Translations under genes and position numbers: made by a program
NCBI GenBank assembly: GCA_029204225.1
Contig: CM055101.1
Location: 3,416,684-3,480,683 of the forward strand
Length of the DNA: 64,000 nt
Direction of reading: 5' to 3'
From: Diphasiastrum complanatum
Taxonomy: Eukaryota; Streptophyta; Lycopodiopsida; Lycopodiales; Lycopodiaceae
Notes under the pieces: generated by a model
Database searches by the model: none
Told to the model about the DNA's origin: nothing
The model's input: only the letters and a program-made list of their open reading frames with translations
In this document: piece by piece, positions 1 through 9,699 of the stretch
Layout: each line of letters starts with the position of its first letter
Position numbering within the stretch: the stretch's first letter is position 1

Positions 1-123
1 TCACTAATTTTGTTATTTATTCATTTCAACTTTCTATTGTTTTGCTTATTATATATTGTTGTGAATACTATGAGTGTCCTAATTTCTACTGACATTTTCA
101 TGAACATTATGTTTTCAATGCAG

Positions 124-2087
124 ATCAACATTGGTTGTCGAAGACCATTTGGCTGATGAGATTTCAATTGGAAACTCACTAGGCTCTATCTTGACTTCTA
201 AACCTATGAAATCAATGTTAAATAATAACAAAATGAAAAATATTAAGGCTTCAATTACTGATAGCATTATGGATGAAGTTGGAAAAATATTAGACACTAC
301 ATTGCTTCAGGGGGCATGTCATTTTTCTAGCATCAATAGGGAAGCATATGCAACAATGTTTAAGATGATAAAGGAGGCATTTGCACAGGTAAATATTAAA
401 AAGTTTTCAATCCCACGACCATTTCATCTTTAAAAAAAAAGAGACATGTTAAACCATGGTATGCAGACAATAGTTGGTAATCCATCTCATAAACATGAAG
501 GGTATTGTTCGCAAGGAGAAAGTCTAGCATATAACAATTCCAACAATTTATTTATCGACATTAATCAGTTATTAACATTCATCATAAATTTTTACGGTAT
601 TACAAATGAGAATGTCAATAACAAGTTGATAGTTGTTCTCAAGTTAGATGAGTCTGAAATTATAAAAGGACAAAAAATGGAAAGAGTCAGTCTCACAATC
701 ATGAATGGAGCACTGTTAAATTCAGAAGACTCAGAAGGCCTCAATTTCAGTGTTCAATCAGAAAATGATATCTGGTGGTTGGCAACATTTCAAGTATAGC
801 AGTTCCTTCGCATAATAAGTAGGGATAATCATTTGAATATGGATTTCATATCTAAAATCTTTTTTGTGTTAATATTATGAAGCTAATCACGTTTTTGTAT
901 TTTCTTATAGGTGCTGAAAGAAGACCAAAACATTCTCTCATGGATATTTAAAGGAAAATCATATCCTGCCACCATAAAAAATCACGTGGAGGGAGTTCCA
1001 CTCAATATTCCTGGAATTGGCACTTTCAACATTGAATGGCATTTAGCAGGAGAACTGAAGACATTAAAATGTATGTTCAATGTATCTCATGGCGCTAACT
1101 CTAAACACCCTTGTTTGTACTGCATGAAAACAACAAAAGACATGACAAGGAATACAAGAATATCAAGAGATCCTAATTGGACACCTGTACTACCGATTTC
1201 TCTACAAAATATTCACATCTATACATTGCATGCGGAGGTGCGTATTATAGAAAAAATAATATATCTTCACATCTTGTTTGCATGGAATTCCGAGCCAGAG
1301 GCCTCTGCGAAGGAAGCTATTTCCAGATTAGAGGATGTGTTGTCCAAAGCAGACTTACATAAAGGCCACGTTAAAATAAAAAAAGATGACAAGCTGTCAG
1401 ATAAAACATGAAATATTCCATGCACGCCGAGCATTGGAGGATCTAAAGCTCGAAGATTTTTATCATATTATTCTGGCAAACAATCTAAGGTTCAATACAC
1501 GGTTTGGAAAGAAATTATTGCAGCAACTCAAGATTTTGAAGAAGAAGGTTCTACTCGTATACACAAAGTAGAAGTTTGGAAAAAATTAGACAACATGGTA
1601 AAATACTTGAGAAAAGATAAATTTTCAAATACAGATGTCCAAATGATACAGATTACAATCAATGAATTTGCGGATGCAGTTCAAAGTGCATGGGGTGTTG
1701 ATCGTATAACACATTATATGGTAAGATTTTGATTTTACACTACGATAGACAAATATGTGCAATTAAATTAGATACTTTTGGTACTGATTTAAATTATGTT
1801 TTTATGACATGCAACACATATTATGACATCATTCGACATTCTTTGCAAGAAATAGTAGAAGTCTTAGCATATGGTCATTGCAAGGAATGGAAAAATCTCA
1901 TTGGCAAGCAAGAGCGACATTTCATAAAATATTAAAATGAAAGACAAATTTGATTAATATTTATCTTTCTCATCATTGGTCTTTGTAAGTTGTTTTGCAG
2001 AGTTTAACAACTCGCAAGTGGAGCATATTGTTATTCGTGATTTTTGGGAATCTTTACCAGTCCAAAATCTCTTTTTCAAATTCTAAA
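124..2087 (+). pseudogene. Transposase-like gene, decayed, 5' end outside window
   Basis: Exons joined by GT..AG introns are visible at 124-388, 467-793, 911-1720 and 2001-2087. The first three join in the same phase with no frameshift. Seen: a KLDESE block near 640-665, a short Cys motif PCLYC near 1110-1125, a THAEVR-like segment (LHAEVRIIEK, near 1230), then IGGSKARRF (near 1430). A further fragment in another frame at about 1813-1938 holds SLQGMEKSH. The order acidic residue, C..C, LHAxxR, GGxxARRF, Glu-containing EKSH resembles the layout of RAG1/Transib-type DDE transposases, but that link is inferred from motif order only. Decay: in-frame TGA at 1409-1411 and a lost acceptor before 1813. 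The first exon starts straight after an acceptor-like TTTTCAATGCAG, so upstream exons lie before base 1. Alternative: an unrelated multi-exon host gene family. Confidence 0.5.
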
Positions 2088-2143
2088 AAAATATGAGTAA
2101 CTCAAATAGGGAACATTTTTTGTTTTTGCAAACTCTTTGTACA

Positions 2144-3258
2144 TCAAAAATATTTATAATTTTGTAAAATTATCCAACAAGTGAAATATAAAGAATTAGA
2201 CAATTTTTCTTCGTGTATATCTATGAAATGCTTTAGCCAAGCAGTTGCATTTAAAGCATTTGGAGAAACAGTTCGACCCTGTAAGGATCTCCGTAATGTT
2301 GGGTCTTTTTGAAGTCGTGCATGCATTTGCTGAAGCCGTGAGTTTCTGATTGCGTGAACTGCTTTGTAAGCTTTGCGACAAACCTCCAAAGCATTTAAAA
2401 AATACAAAATTGAGTTTTTGTCTGGCCTCACTATTGCACACAAATAGTAATTTCTCTCATCCTTACTTCGTAAAAAGAAGTTTGATCTTAATTCTTCAAT
2501 TTCTCTGATACTCAACTTTTGCAAACAACAAGATGAGCAGCAAATAATATTTCATACCTTTCGAATCTCAGATTTTGTAATCAACTATTTTTGATAATTC
2601 GTTAAATCAGGTGAGGATCTCAAGTCTCTCTTGTTTTTCTTTTTGTTTGGAGTCTGATCTATAAATTGAACCTGCGACACTAGTAGGTGCTTGAATTGGT
2701 TGAGAAGGTGTTGGAATTTCATGACTGGGAATTCTGGCTCCAACCTCAGGATGTTCTGGACCCTCAGAAGGCTCTAAATTTTCAACGAATATAGCTCTTT
2801 TAGATTTAGCACGACGAACATCACTTTGAGAAGGTCTCCTACGAACATGAGAAAAGCTTGAACGTCGCGGATCAACAAATTTACGTGGATCTGTTGAATT
2901 ACTAGAATCAGTAACTGAGTGAATTGAAGCTTTTGACTCATCACTCAATGATTCAACTTGTTCAAAAGAACAATGTTCTAGTTGTGCCGAGCCTATATCT
3001 GAAGAGGAGGACGTGGTCGAAAGATTTGATACAAGCTGAGTTACAGACGTCATTTCTTGAAAAATACTTGCTTGAGGAATTTCAGATGATGAATGGGTAA
3101 ATGATGACGATGCCACATCATTTACCAAAACGTGTTCAGATTCAAGAGTGGCTTTATTAAAAAAAGCTTTCATTGGGAGTGTCAGATGAAGATGTTGCAC
3201 TTGTTGCAACATATTGAGTTACAACTACTGGAATAGAAGAGGTAGAGCTACTTGACAT
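2144..3258 (-). pseudogene. Ser-rich protein with conserved C-terminal block, decayed
   Basis: I do not recognise this gene. The likely start is the ATG at 3258-3256 (MSSSSTSSIPVV). A homopolymer frameshift near 3165-3172 (run of A on the + strand) moves the reading into a frame rich in Ser, Thr, Glu and basic residues (RRRPSQSDVRRAKSKR near 2790-2840). After a stop near 2607, an intron with donor GGTATG and acceptor TTGCAAAAG at about 2516 leads to a second exon (2515 to about 2170). That exon reads VCRKAY-like (EVCRKAYKAVHAIRNSRL) and then TAWLKHFIDIHEEKL. Such a CR..(F/Y)...H.I...RL block followed by a W..F segment occurs in transposon-linked hypothetical proteins (recalled from family knowledge, not verified). 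It diverges from the ParB-like gene at 4540 across the palindrome array. Confidence 0.4.
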
Positions 3259-3290
3259 TGTAACTTCGAAAAAATTTTTATCTATGTACT

Positions 3291-3303
3291 TATGCTAAGC
3301 ATA
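3291..3303. repeat. Isolated copy of the palindrome core
   Basis: TATGCTAAGCATA lies 33 bases upstream of the start codon of the minus-strand gene at 3258. It matches the core of the palindromes clustered at 3856-4309. A second isolated core, ATGCTTAGCAT, lies at 4928-4938 inside the first intron of the downstream plus-strand gene. Both could be extra binding sites or chance relics. Confidence 0.6.
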
Positions 3304-3515
3304 GAACCGTTCAAATAGTTAACACCACACTAAATGTGCTCCTCAAACATAACTGCAACCTATGTCGGTCATAGAACAAATAAAAACCTATGCGAACCTC
3401 AATAGACGTATACAGAAAAACCAACTTAATGAAAATGAGCAAAAAGCCTAAAAAATAACTAGTTAATAAAAATTTCCGGCGGCTACCATGGCTTAAATAT
3501 TGTTTGGCAACATTC

Positions 3516-3538
3516 TTAGGGTTAGGGTTAGGGTTAGG
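3516..3538 (+). repeat. Short TTAGGG tract
   Basis: Three TTAGGG units plus a partial fourth. TTAGGG is the vertebrate-type telomere unit; most plants use TTTAGGG. The tract is too short to call an interstitial telomere and may be simple-sequence noise. Confidence 0.7.
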
Positions 3539-3855
3539 TTTGGACTGTCCCGACTAATACTCGAGGTCGGCGTGGGATGAGTCGCGGCAGGTCTCGAAAA
3601 TTTTTTTATTTAAGGACCATAGTCCAAGCATAACTCACCTCATTTGCGAATTCAGAAGCCAACATGCTGCCAGAGCAATCGCTACGACCAAATCACGGCT
3701 TTCTATAAGATTTCGCATACGTTCTCTACAGATTTAGTGACGGTAAGAATATCGTCATTTTTTAACTTTGTTCTATACTTAGCATGGGTATTAAGTTCTT
3801 GCATTAGAAAATGTTAATGTTTTAATTTGTAGTTATCTTCTTAAAACATGGGTAA

Positions 3856-4309
3856 CCTATGCTTAGCATAGGTGCCTGAACCTGTCCTCTCCTCTAACCT
3901 ATGCTGAGCATAGGTTGTGTTCGGGTCCTTAGTACCATCCTATGCTCAGAATAGGATTCCGAAGTTATTTCTTCAATTCTGACCACGTTTCGACCTATGC
4001 TAAGCATAGGTTGCATCTATGGTCCTGTTCCAACCTATGCTCAGCATGGGTTAGCAAGCAAATTGTGAAGACATCCTATGCTCAACATAGGTTGGACCAG
4101 AGCGAGCGAGTAACAACCTATGTTGAGCATAGGATGTCTTTGCAATTTGCTTGCTAACCTATGCTGAGCATAGGTTGGAACAGGACCAGAGATGAAACCT
4201 ATGCTCAGCATAGGTCAAAAGGTGGTTAGAATTGAAGAATCCCGCCTCCGTCCAATGCTAAGCATAAGTTGTTACTAAGGACTCGATTACAACCTATGCT
4301 TAGCATAGG
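3856..4309. repeat. Foldback array of eleven 17-bp palindromes
   Basis: The unit CCTATGCT-N-AGCATAGG (8-bp perfect arms, one central base) starts at 3856, 3898, 3939, 3994, 4034, 4075, 4117, 4158, 4198, 4252 (degenerate) and 4293. Spacing is 42, 41, 55, 40, 41, 42, 41, 40, 54 and 41 bases. The stretch 3898-4309 is also one large imperfect inverted repeat centred near 4104: the spacers on the left reappear reverse-complemented on the right, including the longer 54-55 base interval. Most units sit about four DNA turns apart, so a bound protein would occupy one face of the helix. The array lies in the spacer between two divergent genes. It could be a binding-site array, a hairpin RNA source or a foldback transposon end. 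Confidence 0.85.
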
Positions 4310-4539
4310 TCACTAATCGTATTTTCTTGTTTTACAACACTTTGTCTCAGAAAAGTGATCCTTTTGAGATGTTTTAGTAAGAAAATATGTTGAGTTTGTA
4401 GTTTTCTTTTTTAAAGTTATTTTTTTTCGCAAAAATGGCTTGTTTTATTAAAGTTTTCAGTATTTTCATTAAGATAGTTAAATTTTTCTAAAATGTCTTT
4501 TTTTTTTGCAAATTTCAATTGTTTTTGATAATTTTTGAA

Positions 4540-7500
4540 ATGTCGAGGATTTCATTTAAAATTTCGAGAAAATTTCAAGATATTCCGTTGAAAGATAAAA
4601 AAAAGTTCATGTACTATTTCACCAAAGGGGTCAACAACACAAAGCTTTCAGAGCTTTTTATTCATTTAGTTGAGAAGCCTGGTAGGAGAGACTCACAATT
4701 CAAAGTTCAAGGAAGATTGCTTGCTGATCTACCAGATGAGGATCGGGAAGAAGGTTTTGTGAATATACTTGTAAAAGAGACGGATAAGTCTTGTTCTATT
4801 TTCATTCTGAACGAGACTATGATAAAGATCCGACTTTGCCAGGACGAGGCCATCAAAGCCTATTTTGATAAAGCTTTAGTTACTTTGGTGAGTAATTATA
4901 AAATATATTTTTAATCATGTTTGTTTCATGCTTAGCATAGTTATTACTAGATATGAACTTATTTAAACTTTTAGATTTAAACTTTTACTCATTATATTTT
5001 AAACTTGATTTTTGTTTCTGTCCAAAGCATGAAGCAATGCTTAAAAATGGTTTTAGCTACTATTGTTGAGGGAAAAGGTCTGGTCTATTCATTATGGAGT
5101 TCAAAAAGTGTATCAATTGGACCTCGCAAGCCCGCTTCTACCACTGCTCAGGTCATAAAGCCGGCCTCTGAAAATGTTGAGGATGAAACCGTAGCTGTCC
5201 CTCATAAAAAAAAAAATGATCTCATAATATTTCTGAGATTTCGCCCACTAGACCTAAGTCACGCCCAAAGACCATGACTACACATTGCAATAAGTCCATC
5301 CCTTCTCTTGAAAGCAAAAAAGCCACCACCGAACCATCTTTGTCTCTACCTAATGCATCCATCCGTCCATTACAAGACAGCTCTGAACTTGCCAAACTAA
5401 GAGAGGATATCAATAAAACAAAAAAAAATAAAAGAAACAGTTTTAACTTTAGACATAAATCAGTGTGATAGGCCACCTGTAGACCCAATAACAGGAGACA
5501 TGCCAATGGAAGATAGAGAGCCTAATAAAACACATGTACATAATTTAAAAATAAAATTTAAAAATCATACACAGACCATAGTTACTCCCTTTGTTGTTTT
5601 GGTTGATCCCAACGAATGTAACGATGTTGCAAATTTTGATTTTTCTTTATTAGATTCATATCATTTTTTTGTTCTTGGGAGGATACACAGTTTACAAGTT
5701 CGAAAACAATTATCTCAAGAGTATCCCCATATCCCAAGCTTTCGAACTGTGAGTGCCATTGCAATTGTTGGCAGAAGCGAAATTATTGGCTTGGGACCAC
5801 AATATTGATCAGGACTACCGGATGAAGATGACCGTGATACAAAGAATTCGTTTTTTTCACAAAGAATACATGAGAGTCTCCAAAGCAGGAGATATGAATC
5901 AACTTGAACTGAAAGTACTATGTGCTCAAGAGATAGGCATGTCTTTTGATTCGAAAAATCCTACGCAAAGCCTTACGAAATACGATAATTTTTGTCAGCT
6001 TGTTTTTTGCAGTGGCTAGGTAATTTTGTTTGGCTATGCTCGTCATGAAATGCTCTGGTCATAATATATGTTATAATCCTTTTAAATTGTTTTTATCAAA
6101 CTAAAATTTTGAACTCAATTTTAATATTCGTTAAATTCTTTATCAATTAAATTTTTTTTTAATTTCAGGTGTGGGCCCTTGTTGATAAATTTTTTGATAA
6201 ATGAGAAACTTTTCAAATAAAAGGCCAACCTGCTCAGGGTGCCTCAAAGTCCAAAAAAAAAGTTGTGAGCACTCAAACTCTGAAGCCAATCCCTACTGGG
6301 AATATCAGAGTGGAAGAATATGCAAGGGATTAGCTCTTCAGAGCTAATAATAAGTGTTCTTTCGAGAGTTGCCGATGGTCAACTTTTCCTAGCAGAAATG
6401 AGAAAAGAATTTCAAAGATAATAGCCATAATTTAAATATTTATTTTCATGTTACCTTTTCTAATAAAGTGATTTTCATAATTTGGTTGGATTTTTAACAA
6501 TTATATTTTCTAAATGTAGGCACAAATTATTTATGATGAAAGAATCATTAAATGATAATACTCCTTTCAAATTTACTGAAATCCATAGTTTTATGCAGGG
6601 CTTTCTTGAAGTCACAACTTCTCCAATTTGGAGAGTTGTTATTTTGGTAAGTTCTTAAGTTCCTGAATAATCAATTCGTATTTTAATTCATGGTTTTATT
6701 TTAAGTTTTTTATTTTAAAATAAAATTTTAAATTTATTTTACTTGTATTGTTCCATGTCAGGTACAAGCCCAATGTCAGGAACTTGGGAGGAGCTCGACT
6801 TTGCAATGAAATAGAATACATAACCATCGGTTATTATTCTTTGGATGGCAAACGTTCGATGTTGTATTATAACACTTTGGGACTGACAAGTTTTGGAAAT
6901 TTGTTTCAGTATCCAACTGTGACAAAGAAATTGAAAAATCCAATATTTTAATTGTAGATGTGTTTTTATAATATTTTTTGTAAAAAAATACTGTTAAAAA
7001 TTACTAGAAATGAAAAAAAAAATTAGATTTTTTTCAGGGGGATTTAAATATTATCACAAATAATTTAATCTTGATTATTATAAAGTAATTTTATTTGCGT
7101 TTATTTAATATCTAAATATTTAATAAACTTACGTGGGTGTAAGTAAAGATTTTCAGAAATTTAAAATTTTAAAAAATATTGATTCAAATTTTTAACATAA
7201 TTTAAAAACTATTCTTTTCGATACAAGAATTGTAATTTAGAAAACTTTTAAAATTTGAAAAAAACAAAACTATAACTTTTGTTTTTAGTAAACAAAAATT
7301 GATTTTTAGGTATTTTAGTGGTTGTGTATTTAATGATTTCATTTTAAATAGTATTATTATTTAATATAAGCTGATTTTAAGTTATTTATAAAAATCTATT
7401 GACCAAATTTTTGTAGCTTAAATTATTTTCTTGTAAAATACAACATTTTCTTAACATTATAATATATTTATTTGAAGCATTTTAAATTTGGATACTTTTT

Positions 7501-7970
7501 AAAAAAATTCAATAAATTTAAAAAAAATGGGTCTTCAAGTCATTTCTCTTTTTTTTGGTCATCATATTATAAAACTATCGATATTTGAGGGTTATTACGA
7601 GCTTGCTACCCCTCTAAAACAAGGTGGAATGCAAATGCAAAATTTGCAACCTATTCTATATGTCTTGTATAGTGCTGATGTACCAAGTGATCTGAACGCC
7701 TACATTGGCAAGACATCAACTCCATTGTTGAGTCTTTCTCTACTCCTGAATGGTCGGTCTGCTTGTTCAGGTTATCTTACTATGTGACGCCGTTATTAAA
7801 TGTCATGGGTCACAAACTTATATGCGTCGACACTCTGAAAAACATCGGGGTGACTAAGTCTTATCTCGATGTTGTAAGATCTTTGTAGCCGGATTTTGAA
7901 AACTAGTCTTTCGGAGAACCGCAGTCGAGGGATGTGGGTCTTGATGATGTGGAATTAGATTCAGATTTAA
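4540..7970 (+). pseudogene. ParB-like domain protein, multi-exon, decayed
   Basis: Exons run 4540-4887 (ATG at 4540, MSRISFKISRKF), 5028-6019, 6169 to about 6430, about 6525-6645, 6762 onward and a 3' part at about 7527-7970. Donors GTGAGT, GTAATT and GTAAGT and CAG/AAG acceptors are seen. The core at 5425-6019 reads VTPFVVLVDP, then FVLGRIHSLQVRKQLSQEYP, then AEAKLLAWDHNIDQDYRMK. This has the shape of ParB/Srx-fold proteins: a V-x-V strand, GGxHRxxA-like loop and helix, and a later 'eA..la..HN' segment. ParB-family proteins bind palindromic DNA sites in bacteria; here the link is by motif shape only. A Lys-rich linker follows (6220-6330). Decay: frameshifts near 5425 (poly-A) and 5771, TGA and TAG in the 6169 exon, and a frameshift near 7710. 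An alternative is an unrelated family with a chance ParB-like loop. Confidence 0.45.
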
Positions 7971-7979
7971 ATAATACTT

Positions 7980-8490
7980 AAGGCAATGCATAGATGTATA
8001 TATTTTGTAATAGATTGTAAATGTCCCAAGCGGTAGGCATTAGAGAAACTTAGACCCCGACGAGGGCCTTTGAAAAAGATGTTTTTTTATTTTTTTATTT
8101 ATTTTCGTTGCCATGTGGACCAATTGAAACTTTAGCTTTGGGATTCTACGTAACGTAGAATTTTCCAAATATAAATAAAATAAAAACTTTTTAGATATAT
8201 TGTTGTTTCGTCGAGCATCATGTGGAAATGCTATTGGTTGATGAGGCATGCCCTTCTAGCTCATCACTGTCCGAAGATACCCAAAAATATTGAAAATGAA
8301 TATGACAGATGGTTGAGATGAGAAAATCGATGTACCATTAATGTATATGCATTGTCAAACCATGGTTAATAGGGTTAACCAGAGTTAATTTGTGACGCCA
8401 AATAGATCAGTGTTTCAAATTTTTGCCAACACTTTTTCTCAGATTCATGGCGTTTTGTCAATGCAAATTTTCAGATTCATAGTTCATTGT
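7980..8490. other. No feature recognised
   Basis: AT-rich DNA between two decayed plus-strand genes. The open frame on the minus strand at 8040-8249 has no recognisable motif and looks like chance. Confidence 0.4.
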
Positions 8491-8499
8491 TTCAGATTT

Positions 8500-9560
8500 T
8501 TGCATGCAAATTACGAATGGCGCCATCAAGAAAGCCGTGATCCTCAATCGACTGTGTGCTTCTATTCAACGAGACAGATGATAATGGATTATGAGTGCCA
8601 AGAAAATATTCAAAAACTCTTGAGTTTTGATGCATCCACCATCAAGAGGAGCATTTCAAAAAAGAAAAAGGTCAAAACTATCATTTCGATCTTATTGGAA
8701 GGCCATAATTTTGGATTTCAGAACACCATTAGGAGGAAAATCTATTTCTAAAATTCTAGTCCAACATGTATATATGCATTCAGAGATAAATGTGCAAGGA
8801 TTCAACCGTCAAGATCACAAAAAAGCAACTACGAGTATTGATATTTTTGATACTTTGATTTTTGTCATTCATAAATATCTAATATTAAACTTGCCAATCT
8901 GATCATTTTTCTCTTGCAGATTTATATTCATCCAACATAAATGACTGGGAGCCGAGTGGATCTTTAGCAGGTGTGTTAGATGTTATTCACACTGATATTG
9001 GACAGTTATAATATCGAGATAGAATTACAAAAGATCTAGTTGATAGTGGGATCTTCTTTAATGAATCAATGTACATTCCTGATACAAATTTTTTTTTTGA
9101 ACAAATAGTACTAATTCCATTACCTAGTTTTGAAAGTGATGAATGGATTGCACCAGATGCTACAAAATAAAAAAATACTGAAATTATATACAATGATGTC
9201 GTTTTGACATGTGTTGAGGTGGAAGAAGATTGGAGTCTAAACTACATCCGGCGGGAATTATTGCTCCTACAAGATGATGTACTTTCAGACTTCACATTCA
9301 TTTTCAATGGCAAACGTGTAAGTAACGGTAAACACTCGATCTGTTATGAATAGTTTCAATCAAAACTTTCTAATACAAACTCTGTATTAATTCTAACTAA
9401 CCTTGTATTAGTTTTATGCAGGTACGTAAAAGACATGAGCTCGAGATCAAATGCAGAGATATTGACGAAACAATCCAACTTATGGAAGAACATTGAGATT
9501 CACTATCAGCAAATACATGCCAATCATCACGTCTTTTTATCATTATAGAAAAATTGCATT
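8500..9560 (+). pseudogene. Unrecognised multi-exon gene, decayed
   Basis: The best exon is 8920-9317, between acceptor CTCTTGCAG and donor GTAAGT. It reads through DWEPSGSLAGVLDVIHTDIG, then GIFFNESMYIPDTNFFFE and EEDWSLNYIRRELLLLQDD, ending FIFNGKR. The next exon starts at 9422 after TTATGCAG and reads VRKRHELEIKCRDIDETIQL. In-frame stops occur at about 9009 (TAA), near 9168 (TAA) and near 9495 (TGA). Coding-like sequence at 8500-8900 shifts frame at least twice. I do not know the function. The acidic-aromatic character and the intron layout look like a real protein family. It is convergent with the histone-fold/protease gene on the other strand. Confidence 0.4.
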
Positions 9561-9699
9561 CTAGTATTAGACTATGGACACAAGCTGATTGTAAGAATCT
9601 ATTGTGATATCAGTAAAAAAAACCCATAAACGGGTTATTTACAAGTAAAATGATTGTTTTTTTTTTGTTTTTTGATGTCTCTCTATTTATAAAAGATCT

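Noticed and set aside
3942-4157. Open frame through the palindrome array
   Set aside because: It is a translation of the repeats themselves (recurring Tyr-Ala-Gln-His type text), not a gene.
3856-4309. CRISPR-like spacing of short repeats
   Set aside because: Units are perfect palindromes in a mirrored foldback, spacers are shared between the arms rather than unique, no cas genes are present, and the DNA is eukaryotic.
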